Part shown: piece by piece, positions 34,178 to 44,862 of the stretch
How positions within the stretch are numbered: position 1 is the first letter of the stretch
Layout: each line of letters begins with the position of its first letter
From: Schaalia dentiphila ATCC 17982
GTDB taxonomy: Bacteria > Actinomycetota > Actinomycetes > Actinomycetales > Actinomycetaceae
Length of the DNA stretch: 64,000 bases
NCBI RefSeq assembly: GCF_000154225.1
Contig: NZ_DS264586.1
Span: 464,527-528,526 of the forward strand
Direction of reading: 5' to 3'
The notes under the pieces: model-generated
The model's input: only the letters and a program-made list of their open reading frames with translations
Database searches by the model: none
Told to the model about the DNA's origin: nothing
Position numbers and translations under genes: made by a program

Positions 34178-35086
34178 GTGACCGACATAGCTTCCCTGAT
34201 TACGCTACGTTCGATCCTCGACATCGAGATCGCACGCAGCTACCAGTGGGACGCGGCCACCATCATCAACGTCTCCGGCGTTGACCGCGCCGGCGACCTT
34301 ACGACCCGGATCGTCGAATATCCCGGAGCCCTCGCAGACATCGCCGCCGAAGGCTTCTCCCCCCACTCCGCCGCAGGACACGCGCTCTCCCACGAACTCC
34401 ACGACGCCATCCAACGCCGCGTCCGCCTGTGGATCGCTGAAATTCCCACCGAACAGCTTGCCCGCCTGCGCGAAGCCCTCGGCGACGACGTCATCCACGA
34501 GGCCGGCCAGCCACGCGACGGCTACACCCCCATCGCCCTGTCTCCCCTCGAGCTGCTGGAGCACTGGGCGGCCGGCACCGACGAGCAACGCGAATTCATG
34601 CGCGTCGCCATGGCCGGACTCGACACGCTCACGACCTCGTCACACGCCACCCACGCCTCGCGCGCCGTCGGGGCATCCATCATTGAGCGCTCCGCGTTCC
34701 TCCGGCTGTGCCGCAACCCGAAATTCATCGCCTACGTCGTCGTCCTCGTGTATTCGGTGGCGCGAGCCCTGCCCGTCATATACGTCCCCCACTTCCACGG
34801 CGACTGGCGCATCCTGTGGGCCATCGACATGATCACCGCCATCCCCTACACGTGGGGCCTCATCGAAATGGTCGCCGGGCAGAAGCTCTGGCACCGCGTC
34901 GTCGGCGCGATCACCGCCGCCATCACCTTCATCGCGCCCTACGTGTACTTCCTCATGTACGGGCGCCACGCTCCCCCCGGCGTGTGGACTGCCATCGCGC
35001 TGATCTTCTTCGGAGGTATCTTCCTCGAAGTCTTCCGCTACCAGCGCGACCGCGCCGTCAAGAAGGGCCTCACAGAGCAGCTGTAG
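34178..35086 (+). CDS. hypothetical four-helix membrane protein
   Basis: The 302-aa protein starts with GTG at 34178 (GAGAGG upstream). The first 180 residues are soluble and mostly helical (ITLRSILDIEIARSYQWDAATI...). The C-terminal 115 contain four membrane helices, beginning near YVVVLVYSVARALP, WAIDMITAIPYTWGL, GAITAAITFIAPYVYF and VWTAIALIFFGGIFLEVF. I recognise no family. A dispersed repeat lies just downstream. Confidence 0.7.
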   Translation: MTDIASLITLRSILDIEIARSYQWDAATIINVSGVDRAGDLTTRIVEYPGALADIAAEGFSPHSAAGHALSHELHDAIQRRVRLWIAEIPTEQLARLREALGDDVIHEAGQPRDGYTPIALSPLELLEHWAAGTDEQREFMRVAMAGLDTLTTSSHATHASRAVGASIIERSAFLRLCRNPKFIAYVVVLVYSVARALPVIYVPHFHGDWRILWAIDMITAIPYTWGLIEMVAGQKLWHRVVGAITAAITFIAPYVYFLMYGRHAPPGVWTAIALIFFGGIFLEVFRYQRDRAVKKGLTEQL

Positions 35087-35132
35087 GCACGCCGATGCGG
35101 CTGCGTCCAGCTGGCGCTCCGGGTGCCGGAGG

Positions 35133-35202
35133 CCTCGGCCGCCCGCGAGACTTGGCAGCCTCACTACGTTCGGCGCCGCGTGTCGAAGCCCGCCCCGGCC
35201 TC
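35133..35202. repeat. dispersed repeat, inverted copy 3
   Basis: The reverse complement reads GGCTTCGACACGCGGCGCCG, AACGTAGTGAGGCTGCCAAG and TCTCGCGGGCGGCCG. It is a diverged copy of the element at 15399-15456 and 37593-37650. Confidence 0.65.
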
Positions 35203-35270
35203 GTTCCTCTGAGACCCGCCCTATCCTCTCGTGGCATCAGTGCGCACCCGTTCATCGACCTTGCATGACG

Positions 35271-35301
35271 ACGTCCCCCGAGCGCAATGCCCGGGGGACG
35301 T
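35271..35301 (-). terminator. terminator between the membrane protein and pcs
   Basis: A perfect 10-bp stem (35271-35280 with 35292-35301) lies about 25 nt beyond the pcs stop and 185 nt beyond the convergent gene. Confidence 0.7.
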
Positions 35302-35326
35302 TCGTATTCGTTCGCGGCGCGCGAGA

Positions 35327-36094
35327 TTACTTGTCCTCGCCGGTCGCAGTGCGGATGAAGCCAGCGATCATGAACCAGCCGCCGCCAACCCAGAACAGGA
35401 TCAGAGTCCACAGGGGCTGGACCGGGTACACGACCACCAGGTACGCGCACGCGACGATCCACGCGGCCGCACCGATGATGTTCGGGATCTGGAAACGCTT
35501 CACACGCGCCGGGTGCGTGTAGTGCAGCGGGACCAGCGTCATGATCGCCAGGAAAATCGTCGCGGCGCTATTGACCCACGCAGGAGTCTGAAGCACGTAC
35601 ATGACAATCGCAACGCAGTTCCACGCCGCCGGGAAACCCACGAAGTAGTTATCGTTCGACTTCTCTCCGTCGTTCGCGTAGCAGAATACAGAGGAGACGA
35701 TGATGACAACCATCATGATGACCGGAAGCGGCTTGGGCCCAAACGGCAGATACATCGCCATAAAGAGCGCCGGCAGGAAGGTCCACGTCAGGTAGTCAAC
35801 GAGGTTGTCGACGACGCCGCCATCGAACCAGGGAATGACCTGACGGACTCCGACCTTACGGGCCAGCGTGCCGTCAACACCGTCAACGATCAGGGCGATG
35901 ACGAACCACAGCCACATCATGGGGATGTTGTTGTCGAGAATCGCGAACAGCGCGAGCGTCGCCCACACGAGCCCGGAGATCGTGAACGCGTGCACCGCCC
36001 AGGCGGCAATCAAGCGGCCCAGGCTGGGTTTGCTGGCACTCTCAGACGAGGCCTGGGCCTGCTCAGTTGTAGTGGGGACGTTTTGCTCAGGCAC
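35327..36094 (-). CDS. pcs: phosphatidylcholine synthase (CDP-alcohol phosphatidyltransferase)
   Basis: This 255-aa membrane enzyme should condense choline with CDP-diacylglycerol to give phosphatidylcholine. The CDP-alcohol motif is complete: D71-G-V-D74-G-x-x-A78-R79 ... G92-x3-D96-x3-D100. The surroundings match bacterial Pcs rather than other family members: AVHAFTISG, ARKVGVRQVIPW, DNLVDYLTW, FVGFPAAWN and LHYTHPARVKRF. There are about seven to eight hydrophobic helices. I chose the GTG at 36094 because AGGAG lies 6 nt upstream. The gene stands alone, and choline would have to come from the host environment. Confidence 0.85.
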   Translation of the reverse strand: MPEQNVPTTTEQAQASSESASKPSLGRLIAAWAVHAFTISGLVWATLALFAILDNNIPMMWLWFVIALIVDGVDGTLARKVGVRQVIPWFDGGVVDNLVDYLTWTFLPALFMAMYLPFGPKPLPVIMMVVIIVSSVFCYANDGEKSNDNYFVGFPAAWNCVAIVMYVLQTPAWVNSAATIFLAIMTLVPLHYTHPARVKRFQIPNIIGAAAWIVACAYLVVVYPVQPLWTLILFWVGGGWFMIAGFIRTATGEDK

Positions 36095-36352
36095 GGACAG
36101 CTCCTGTGATGGCGGATAGTTTCCGCCCCTCAGTATGCCAAAGATTGGTGGGCTTTTGGTAGCACTTCGACCAAATGGCACGCGTTCGGGGCGTTCTCAC
36201 AGAACACGGTGGACGCTGCTTCTGTTCACCGTGACATTGCTTCATGACGCTTCGTACCGGTACTCGTTGGTGGCTGGAGTACCTGGGCGTATGCGCGGGG
36301 GCGTGCCAGCTCACTTCCGTGCGCTCGGGTCGAGCAGGTGGCCGCCTCGGCC

Positions 36353-36690
36353 CTTTGATGCGCACGTTAACCCACCTGGTGGAGTGTGGGCGGCTGCGTC
36401 CAGCTGCCAGTAGCTGGGTTTAGCTGCGCATTGAAGGGTTAACACTGCCAGTAGATGGGCCCAGCTGCCATCACTGCCTGCACGATCGCTCTCACCGCGG
36501 CACGAGAAGCTCTCACGAAGCAGCTGAGCCACATGCACACCCGCGAATACGCACGCAGGCCCGATGACCTGCACGTGGGCCCGATGGTTTGCATGTGGGC
36601 GGCGCCGCCCACATGTATGTCTAGTGGTTTACGTGCGTATCAAGGGGTTAGCGTGCGTATCAAGGGGTTAACACGAGTGTTCAAGGGCTT
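36353..36690. repeat. 20-bp repeat family, three tandem copies plus two dispersed
   Basis: ACGTGCGTATCAAGGGGTTA (36631-36650) is followed directly by GCGTGCGTATCAAGGGGTTA (36651-36670) and a diverged third unit to 36690. A related AGCTGCGCATTGAAGGGTTA lies at 36422-36441, and an inverted copy (TTGATGCGCACGTTAACCCA) at 36355-36374. Confidence 0.75.
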
Positions 36691-36734
36691 AGGCGCGAAC
36701 AACACGCCACGCCCGGCATCGTTGTGCCCAAATC

Positions 36735-36789
36735 GCAGACCACCTCGGCGAAAACAATGTAACGGGCCGTTGTGGGCGGGGTGGTCTGC
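36735..36789. repeat. 10-bp inverted repeat with 35-nt loop
   Basis: GCAGACCACC (36735-36744) pairs with GGTGGTCTGC (36780-36789). The loop contains further short complementary stretches. No gene is nearby. Confidence 0.45.
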
Positions 36790-37013
36790 TCTTCGGGCGT
36801 TACACCACCTCAAACAACCAACTCACCGATGTGAGACGGGGGCAATTGCATCATTAGAGCTGCGACACGCCGGGCATACAGCGCCCGCCAGCTTCTAATG
36901 CTGCAAAACCCCCCACCGCCACAGGTCTGGAGGCCGTCCCGAAACCTGCGGGGCCTGGCTGTGGTTCCCACAGACGATAGAAGCCGGGGAACAGTGCAGA
37001 AGGACCGTGCCAC

Positions 37014-37222
37014 GGCGAGACAAAATTAGCCCAGCACCAGCTATGACCACTCGGTCGCACGAAAAAACTCGCCCAGCACAGCCCCTCCAGCGGCTCTTCC
37101 GCGAAAAACTCGCCCAGCGAGCACAAAAACGCCAAATTTGGGGTGTTGTGAGCGCGCAGGGCGAACTATTTCGCGCTTTCGCGATGACACAGCGCCGCAG
37201 GGAGAACTATTTCGCGCCCAAA
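37014..37222. repeat. long imperfect palindrome of GCGAGACA...TCGCCC units, copy 2
   Basis: Units with [A/C]GCCC lie at 37027, 37069 and 37110 (steps of 42 and 41 nt), and inverted GGGCGA/GGGAGA units end at 37164 and 37205 (41 nt apart). The inner arm distance, 37110 to 37164, is 54 nt, identical to copy 1 at 14893-14947. The core CACAAAAACGCC...TTTGGGGTGTTGTG is shared. Confidence 0.75.
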
Positions 37223-37223
37223 T

Positions 37224-37426
37224 GAAACCGCCACCGCCTTTGCTCGCTCGTTCACGGGTACGCATGAAACCAGCGACACCTTTGCTCGCCCACAATGCCG
37301 CAAAAACACACATTTCGAGCGAGCAAAGGTAATGGCGGTTTCACCCACGCACAAAGACCGGGTCACAAAGGTGACAGCGGTTTCACCCACGCACAAAGAC
37401 CGGGCCACAAAGGTGACAGCGGTTTC
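37224..37426. repeat. 42-nt-phased palindromic repeat array, copy 2
   Basis: GAAACCGCCACCGCCTTTGC starts at 37224 and a related motif at 37266 (42 nt apart). Reverse units ending GGTTTC finish at 37342, 37384 and 37426 (42 nt apart each). The centre spacing 37266 to 37342 is 76 nt, as in copy 1. Copy 1 is three forward plus two reverse units and copy 2 is two forward plus three reverse; both occupy exactly 203 bp. Confidence 0.85.
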
Positions 37427-37506
37427 AGCCTGGCAACGCGTTGCACCGAAAAGGCAAGCAATGCGGCAAGCGAGGTGTGGACGCGACACCTGTGCGGTGA
37501 CGACGG

Positions 37507-37650
37507 GGCCTGACCGGGCTCCGAGACGACGCGCCAATCAGCGACCCGGCCCCACTGGCGTGGAGGGCGCCGGAGGGACCGGAGGGCACGGGCGGGCTTC
37601 GAGACGCGGCGCCGAGCGAAGCGAAGTCGCCTAGTCTCGCGGGCGGCCGG
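37507..37650. repeat. dispersed repeat, copy 2 (spurious RRGAERSEVA frame)
   Basis: The segment shares both sequence blocks of the repeat at 15245-15456, including GGCGCCGAGCGAAGCGAAGT and CTCGCGGGCGG. A partial relative follows near 37705. Confidence 0.7.
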
Positions 37651-37855
37651 GCCCTCCGGCGCCCGGAACACCCGTGGAGCCACAAGCAACACACGCAGGA
37701 AGGACGACGCGCCGAGCGAAGCTCGCGGCGCGGACGGCCAGCGGGCGGGCCGCCACCCACCGGCACACACAGCGGCCGGGCCCGACAGCGCCCGGAACAC
37801 CAGCAGCGCTACAAGCAACATAAGCAGAGCCACAGATCAAGCACCAACACAGCAC

Positions 37856-37885
37856 AGGGGCGCGGGCCCGCAGGCCCGCGCCCCT
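37856..37885 (-). terminator. terminator of the purine operon
   Basis: A 13-bp perfect stem (37856-37868 with 37873-37885, 4-nt loop) lies 26 nt beyond the purL stop. Confidence 0.85.
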
Positions 37886-37911
37886 TGGCGCTACAACTCA
37901 GACGCGAACGC

Positions 37912-40269
<2,358 letters not shown>

Positions 40270-40338
40270 TCGTGTTTCCATTCGAAAGGTCTGGGACGAG
40301 GCCGGGGCTCCCTCACGGGTGAGGGCTCGGTGGCGTCG

Positions 40339-41046
40339 TCAGCCGACGAGGGATGCGAGGACGGAACGGAAGATGCCCAGGCCGTCGGTGCCACCGTGGT
40401 GGCTGGCGCCGTCGGGTCCGAGGGAGAGGGGGCCGAAGCCTGCCTCGGTCGCGTGCTCGGGGTGGGGCATGAGGCCGACGACGTTGCCCGCGGCGTTGGT
40501 GACGCCCGCGATGTCGTTGGCAGAGCCGTTGGGGTTGAAGTCGACGTAGCGGAACACGACGCGGCCTTCACCCTCGAGCCGTTCGAGCTCGGCAGGGGCC
40601 GCCTGGAAGTTGCCTTCGCCGTTCTTGAGGGGGACGGTGATGGTGTCGCCGGCGCCGTAGGTGCGCGTCCACGCGGTGTCCGCGTTTTCGATGCGCAGCA
40701 CCTGGTCGCGGCACAGGAACTTCTGGTGGTCGTTGCGGATGAGCGCGCCGGGGAGCAGATGCGACTCGCACAGGACCTGGAAACCATTGCAGATGCCCAG
40801 GACGGGCAGGCCTCGTCCGGCTTCGCGCACGATTTCGCTCATGACGGGAGCGGTCGCCGCGATCGCACCGCAGCGCAGGTAGTCGCCGTAGGAGAAGCCG
40901 CCGGGGATGACGACCGCGTCGACGCCGTGCAGGTCGGCGTCCTTGTGCCACAGGGACACAGCCTGCGCACCAGCGATTTCAACCGCGCGGGCCGCGTCGC
41001 GGTCGTCGAGGGTGCCGGGGAAGGTGACGACTCCGACGCGGGTCAC
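40339..41046 (-). CDS. purQ: phosphoribosylformylglycinamidine synthase subunit PurQ
   Basis: This 235-aa class I glutamine amidotransferase supplies ammonia to PurL. The catalytic triad is visible as C86 (VLGICNGFQ), H195 and E197 ([10 protein letters not shown]). It starts inside the purS stop (4-nt ATGA overlap) and is followed after 69 nt by purL. Confidence 0.97.
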   Translation of the reverse strand: MTRVGVVTFPGTLDDRDAARAVEIAGAQAVSLWHKDADLHGVDAVVIPGGFSYGDYLRCGAIAATAPVMSEIVREAGRGLPVLGICNGFQVLCESHLLPGALIRNDHQKFLCRDQVLRIENADTAWTRTYGAGDTITVPLKNGEGNFQAAPAELERLEGEGRVVFRYVDFNPNGSANDIAGVTNAAGNVVGLMPHPEHATEAGFGPLSLGPDGASHHGGTDGLGIFRSVLASLVG

Positions 41047-41324
41047 TGCACGCCTCCCGCGTAACGGGCGTCGGCCTCGTCGATGGCCTCGACGCGCACG
41101 ACGTCCTCAATAATCGGGTTGGACAGGACCTCTTCGGCTGCCTTGCGGGCCTGGTCCAGGAGCTCGTCGGTGACGGGACCGTCCACGCTCAGGTGGAAGC
41201 ACTTACCCTGGCGCACGGCCTCAAAGCTCGTGATTCCGAGCCTGGGCAGCGCCGAACCGACAGCCTTACCCTGGGGATCCAGGATCTCCGGCTTCGGCAT
41301 CACTTCCACGATGATTCGCCCCAC
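41043..41324 (-). CDS. purS: phosphoribosylformylglycinamidine synthase subunit PurS
   Basis: This 93-aa bridging subunit of the PurLQS complex reads [21 protein letters not shown] followed by the [11 protein letters not shown] core. The GTG at 41324 is favoured because AAGGAGG lies 6 nt upstream. The gene overlaps purQ by 4 nt. Confidence 0.95.
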   Translation of the reverse strand: MGRIIVEVMPKPEILDPQGKAVGSALPRLGITSFEAVRQGKCFHLSVDGPVTDELLDQARKAAEEVLSNPIIEDVVRVEAIDEADARYAGGVQ

Positions 41325-41388
41325 GGCGTTCCTCCTTGTGTTGTTGGTGAGGATCCCGCCGTGCATCTTGCCCGGCGGGCAAGTTTGT

Positions 41389-42390
41389 TTACAGGATGGG
41401 GTCCGACCCGGTGAGTCGGCGGTATGCCTCGACGTAGCGCGCGGCGGTCGCGGCGGCCACGGATTCGGGCAGCGCGGGCGGGTTGGCGCCCGAGGAACGG
41501 TCCCAGCCGGACTGCTCGGAGACCAGCCAGTCGCGCAGGTACTGCTTGTCGAAGCTGGGAGCGACCTGGCCTTCCACCCACTGGTCGGCGGGCCAGAATC
41601 GCGAGGAGTCCGGCGTGAGGATCTCGTCCGCGAGTACGAGCGCGCCCGTGGTCACGTCGATGCCGAACTCAAACTTGGTGTCCGCAATGATGATGCCACG
41701 CTCGGCGGCGATGTCGCGGGCGGCCCGGTACAGGGCGATCGACAGGTCGCGGATGGCGACCGCGAGCTCCTCGCCGATGCGCTCGACGGTCTGCTCGAAA
41801 GTGATGTTCTCGTCGTGCTCGCCCAGCTCGGCCTTCGCGGCGGGCGTGAAGATCGGCTCCTCCAGGCGCGAGGCCTCGGTCAGGCCCTCGGGCAGCTTGA
41901 TGCCGCACACGGATCCGGACTCGCGGTACTCGGCCAGGCCGGAGCCGGTCAGGTAGCCGCGCACGACACACTCGATGGGGATCATGTGCAGGCTGCGGCA
42001 CACGACCGCGCGCCCATCGACCTCGGCGGGCACCGTGAAGCGCGTGGGCTGGGCGCCTTCCAGGGCGCGCGAGGCCTCGGCCGGAGCCTTCGTACCCACG
42101 GCCAGCAGGTGGTTCTCCACGAGGGGACGCAGCTGACCCATCCACCAGATGGCGAGCTGGTTGAGGACCGCGCCCTTGCCGGGGATCAGCGTGGGCAGCA
42201 CGTAGTCGTAGGCGCTGATGCGGTCCGAGGTCACCATGAGGAGCGCCTCCGGGCCAGCCTTCGCGTGACGCGGGCAGCCCGCCTGAGTAGCGGTCTGCGG
42301 TGCGGGGCCGACCACGGCCTCGTCGGGAGCGTAGATGTCGCGAACCTTGCCCGCGCTCAGCGGGGTCCAGCCGTGGAGGGTGGCGGTCAT
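41389..42390 (-). CDS. purC: SAICAR synthetase PurC
   Basis: This 333-aa enzyme joins aspartate to CAIR using ATP. It opens with GWTPLSAGKVRDIYAPDE, the P-loop-like region, followed by SDRISAYDYVLPTLIPGKG. IECVVRGYLTGSGLAEY and DTKFEFGI are also diagnostic. Between KVRDIYAPDE and the SDRISAYDYVL motif there is an extra, Cys-containing loop (VGPAPQTATQAGCPRHAKAG) that most PurC proteins lack. GAGGAACATC precedes the ATG at 42390. Confidence 0.95.
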   Translation of the reverse strand: MTATLHGWTPLSAGKVRDIYAPDEAVVGPAPQTATQAGCPRHAKAGPEALLMVTSDRISAYDYVLPTLIPGKGAVLNQLAIWWMGQLRPLVENHLLAVGTKAPAEASRALEGAQPTRFTVPAEVDGRAVVCRSLHMIPIECVVRGYLTGSGLAEYRESGSVCGIKLPEGLTEASRLEEPIFTPAAKAELGEHDENITFEQTVERIGEELAVAIRDLSIALYRAARDIAAERGIIIADTKFEFGIDVTTGALVLADEILTPDSSRFWPADQWVEGQVAPSFDKQYLRDWLVSEQSGWDRSSGANPPALPESVAAATAARYVEAYRRLTGSDPIL

Positions 42391-42409
42391 GATGTTCCTC
42401 AGGGGTTTC

Positions 42410-43744
42410 TCAGTCGAGGGTAACGACCAGGTCGGCGGGCCACGTCGCGATGTCGCTGCGGTGGTGCTCCCCGTCGAAGTGAATGAGGTCGACGCCGCGA
42501 TAGGCGAGCGCCCGCGCCTCGTCGAGCGTGGCCGCTCGGGCGACGACATCGAGAACTCGGCCGCCGGAGTTCACCAGTGCGTAGGTCGGTTCGAAGCCGC
42601 AGCATCCGGCTGCGACGTCGGTCGGGTCGTCGGTGATCTCCTCAGAGGTACCGGCGTGGATGACGTGGATGCCGTCGAGCTCCTCGGCCGCTTCGATACC
42701 CGTGATCTCATGTCCGGTATCCGTGGGGCCCGGGTAGCCGCCCGAGGCCATGACGACCGTGACGGCCGCGTCCTCGCTCCACACGGGGGCGGGGACCTTG
42801 GCGAGAGTGCCGGTCGCGGCCGCGTACAGGATGGGGGCCAGCGGGGAGTCGAGGCGCTCGAGGACCGCCTGGGTCTCCGGGTCGCCGAAACGCACGTTGA
42901 ATTCGACGACGCGGATGCCCTTCGAGGTCATCGCGAGGCCGCAGTACAGGAGGCCGCGGAAGGGGGTGCCGCGACGCGCCATCTCGGTGATGACGGGCTG
43001 GGCCACCTCGTCGACAATGCGCTGCGTGGCCTCTTCGGGGAGCCACGGCAGGGGGCTGTAGGCGCCCATGCCGCCCGTGTTCGGGCCCTCGTTGCCGTCG
43101 CCCACGCGCTTGAAGTCCTGCGCGGGCTGCAGCGGCACGACGGTAGCACCGTCGGCGAAACAGAAGAGGGAGACCTCGGGGCCGTCGAGGTAGTCCTCGA
43201 TGACGACCGCTCCCCCGTCGCGCGACAGGCAGGCGCGCGCATGCTCCGAGGCCTGGGCGCGGTCGGTGGTCACGACGACGCCCTTGCCGGCGGCAAGCGC
43301 GTCATCCTTCACGACGTAGGGGGCACCCAGATCGTCGAACGCGGCCTCAACCTCGTCCATCGTGGTGCACGTGAAGGCGCGAGCCGTCGCCACGCCGGCA
43401 TCGGTCATGACCTGTTTCGCGAAAGACTTGGAGGCCTCGAGACGCGCCGCGTCCTTCGTCGGGCCAAAAACGGGGATTCCGTAGTCCAGGACCGCATCCG
43501 CGACGCCCGCGACGAGCGGCGCCTCGGGGCCGACGACCACGAGGTCGACGTTCTCAGACGTGGCGCGACGGACGACGTCCTTCGGATCCAGGGGATCCAT
43601 TGTCAGAGAGCGACCCAGCTGCTCCAGCGCGGGGTTACCCGCCTGGACGACGAGCTCAACAGGATGCTCGGGGGTGGACGTTCGTACAAGCGCACGGGCG
43701 ATCGCGTGCTCGCGACCCCCGTTACCAACGAGAAGAACCTTCAC
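42410..43744 (-). CDS. purD: phosphoribosylamine-glycine ligase PurD
   Basis: This 444-aa ATP-grasp enzyme makes glycinamide ribonucleotide from phosphoribosylamine and glycine. It begins VKVLLVGNGGREHAIA from a GTG start. The grasp-domain segments APYVVKDDALAAGKGVVV, EGPNTGGMGAYSPLPW and VVEFNVRFGDPETQ are intact. It is the first gene of the purine operon, 19 nt before purC. purF and purM are not in the window. Confidence 0.97.
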   Translation of the reverse strand: MKVLLVGNGGREHAIARALVRTSTPEHPVELVVQAGNPALEQLGRSLTMDPLDPKDVVRRATSENVDLVVVGPEAPLVAGVADAVLDYGIPVFGPTKDAARLEASKSFAKQVMTDAGVATARAFTCTTMDEVEAAFDDLGAPYVVKDDALAAGKGVVVTTDRAQASEHARACLSRDGGAVVIEDYLDGPEVSLFCFADGATVVPLQPAQDFKRVGDGNEGPNTGGMGAYSPLPWLPEEATQRIVDEVAQPVITEMARRGTPFRGLLYCGLAMTSKGIRVVEFNVRFGDPETQAVLERLDSPLAPILYAAATGTLAKVPAPVWSEDAAVTVVMASGGYPGPTDTGHEITGIEAAEELDGIHVIHAGTSEEITDDPTDVAAGCCGFEPTYALVNSGGRVLDVVARAATLDEARALAYRGVDLIHFDGEHHRSDIATWPADLVVTLD

Positions 43745-43765
43745 GATTCAAGCCTATCGGTGTTT

Positions 43766-43784
43766 GGTGGCCTTCCGGGCCACC
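43766..43784 (-). terminator. short hairpin between the VWA/TPR operon and purD
   Basis: A 7-bp stem (GGTGGCC with GGCCACC, 43766-43772 and 43778-43784) lies in the 92-bp gap between the TPR-like gene and purD. It is a weak terminator at best. Confidence 0.35.
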
Positions 43785-43836
43785 GTGGTGTTTTATGGGT
43801 GCACGTCACAGCGAAAGTGAGACGGGCTTGCGGCCC

Positions 43837-44862
43837 TCACCAGGCGCCGTTCGGGTTACCGCTGCGGCGGTCATCCTTCTTGTCGCGCTGGTCCTTGTTA
43901 CGCTGATCGTTCTTGTGCTGCAGCTCCTCACGGCGCTGCTTCTCTTCCGGGGTCTCGCCCTCGTAGGGGTTCGGCGAGGGGCTCGGGCTGGGACTCGGGT
44001 TCGTCTGCTGATCCTTCGATCCCTTGTCCTGCTGGTCCTGCTGCTGGTCCTGCTGCTGGTCGCCCTGCTCCTGGGACTGCTCCTCAGCCTTCTGCTTCTT
44101 GTCCTCGACGCGTTCCTTGTTCTGGTCGGCGGGGTTATCGGACTGGTTGCCAGACTGCTGCTGGTCACCGGACTGGCCCTGCTTGCCGGACTGGTTCTGG
44201 TTACTCGACTGGTCCTTGTTATCGGACTGGTTCTGGTCGTCAGACTGGTTCTGACTGGAGTTGGAGGCGGTCTGACAGGGAGCTACGGTCTCTTCGGCTT
44301 CCTGGTAGATAGTCGCGGCATTTGCGTACGCGCCGGCGGCATCCTGCACGTCGCCCTGAATCTCGATGCCGATCGCGAGGTTCACGCGAACGCGGCATTC
44401 GTAGGAGAAGGGCTCGAGTCGGCCCGGCTTGACCTCGGTGGCCTTGGGGACGAGGTCGAAGGCGGTACGCAGGTCCGTCACGCCCTCGTCGGTCTGTCCC
44501 TGACGCACGAGAGTGGTGCCGCGATTGTAGTGCGCGACCCAGCGCTCGATGCCGATCTTCGTCCACGCCATCTGGCCTTCATAGCCCGTCTGGGCGATGT
44601 CGTATTCCTGTGCCTTCCAGTGGCTCAGGGACGAGCGCGACCAGAGCGAGAGGCCGATCAGGTACGCGGCGACGCTCAGCACGATGACGAGGATCGGGAT
44701 GGAGTACCACAGAGGGCGCAGCGCACGGGGGTTGCGCTGGATCTTCTGTTTGCCCGACGAGGCTTTGGTGAGCTTCGCACGAACGGACGCATCGACAGGA
44801 TCGACCTGGGGCGCGCCAAAGGGGAGGAGGTCTGCTTCAGGCTGCGAGTTCTCAGATGGCAT
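43837..44862 (-). CDS. membrane protein with TPR-like domain and Gln/Asn-rich tail
   Basis: The 341-aa protein has one membrane helix (PLWYSIPILVIVLSVAAYLIGL, about residues 50-71). An outer helical part follows in which IERWVAHYNRGTTLVRQGQTDEGVTDLRTAFDLVP resembles a TPR pair. It ends in a long low-complexity Gln/Asn/Ser/Asp/Lys tail. It overlaps the upstream VWA gene by 11 nt. Position after MoxR, DUF58 and two VWA genes parallels BatB/BatC-type TPR proteins of MoxR operons. A scaffold role is inferred from that context. Confidence 0.7.
   Translation of the reverse strand: MPSENSQPEADLLPFGAPQVDPVDASVRAKLTKASSGKQKIQRNPRALRPLWYSIPILVIVLSVAAYLIGLSLWSRSSLSHWKAQEYDIAQTGYEGQMAWTKIGIERWVAHYNRGTTLVRQGQTDEGVTDLRTAFDLVPKATEVKPGRLEPFSYECRVRVNLAIGIEIQGDVQDAAGAYANAATIYQEAEETVAPCQTASNSSQNQSDDQNQSDNKDQSSNQNQSGKQGQSGDQQQSGNQSDNPADQNKERVEDKKQKAEEQSQEQGDQQQDQQQDQQDKGSKDQQTNPSPSPSPSPNPYEGETPEEKQRREELQHKNDQRNKDQRDKKDDRRSGNPNGAW

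Larger units (their letters stand above)
36095..37911. other. 1.8-kb gene-free region rich in repeats
   Basis: No frame here has convincing coding features. The longer frames are made of tandem repeats. The region contains 20-bp repeats (36353-36690), a 10-bp inverted repeat (36735-36744 with 36780-36789), copies of both phased palindromic families (37014-37222 and 37224-37426), a dispersed repeat (37507-37650) and the purL terminator. Confidence 0.65.

Noticed and set aside
36455..36898. Possible 147-aa protein in the 1.8-kb gene-free zone
   Set aside because: The frame runs through 20-bp tandem repeats and an inverted repeat, its composition is erratic and no ribosome-binding site precedes it.
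37224..37426. 42-nt-phased arrays considered as CRISPR
   Set aside because: The units are degenerate and arranged as an inverted array, the intervening bases are themselves repeated, and no cas gene is in the window.
37363..37833. Frames giving 14-residue repeats such as VKPLSPL or ETAVTFVTRSLC
   Set aside because: Related peptides arise from both strands of the palindromic arrays, with no ribosome-binding site or conserved frame, so I treat them as by-products of the 42-nt repeats.
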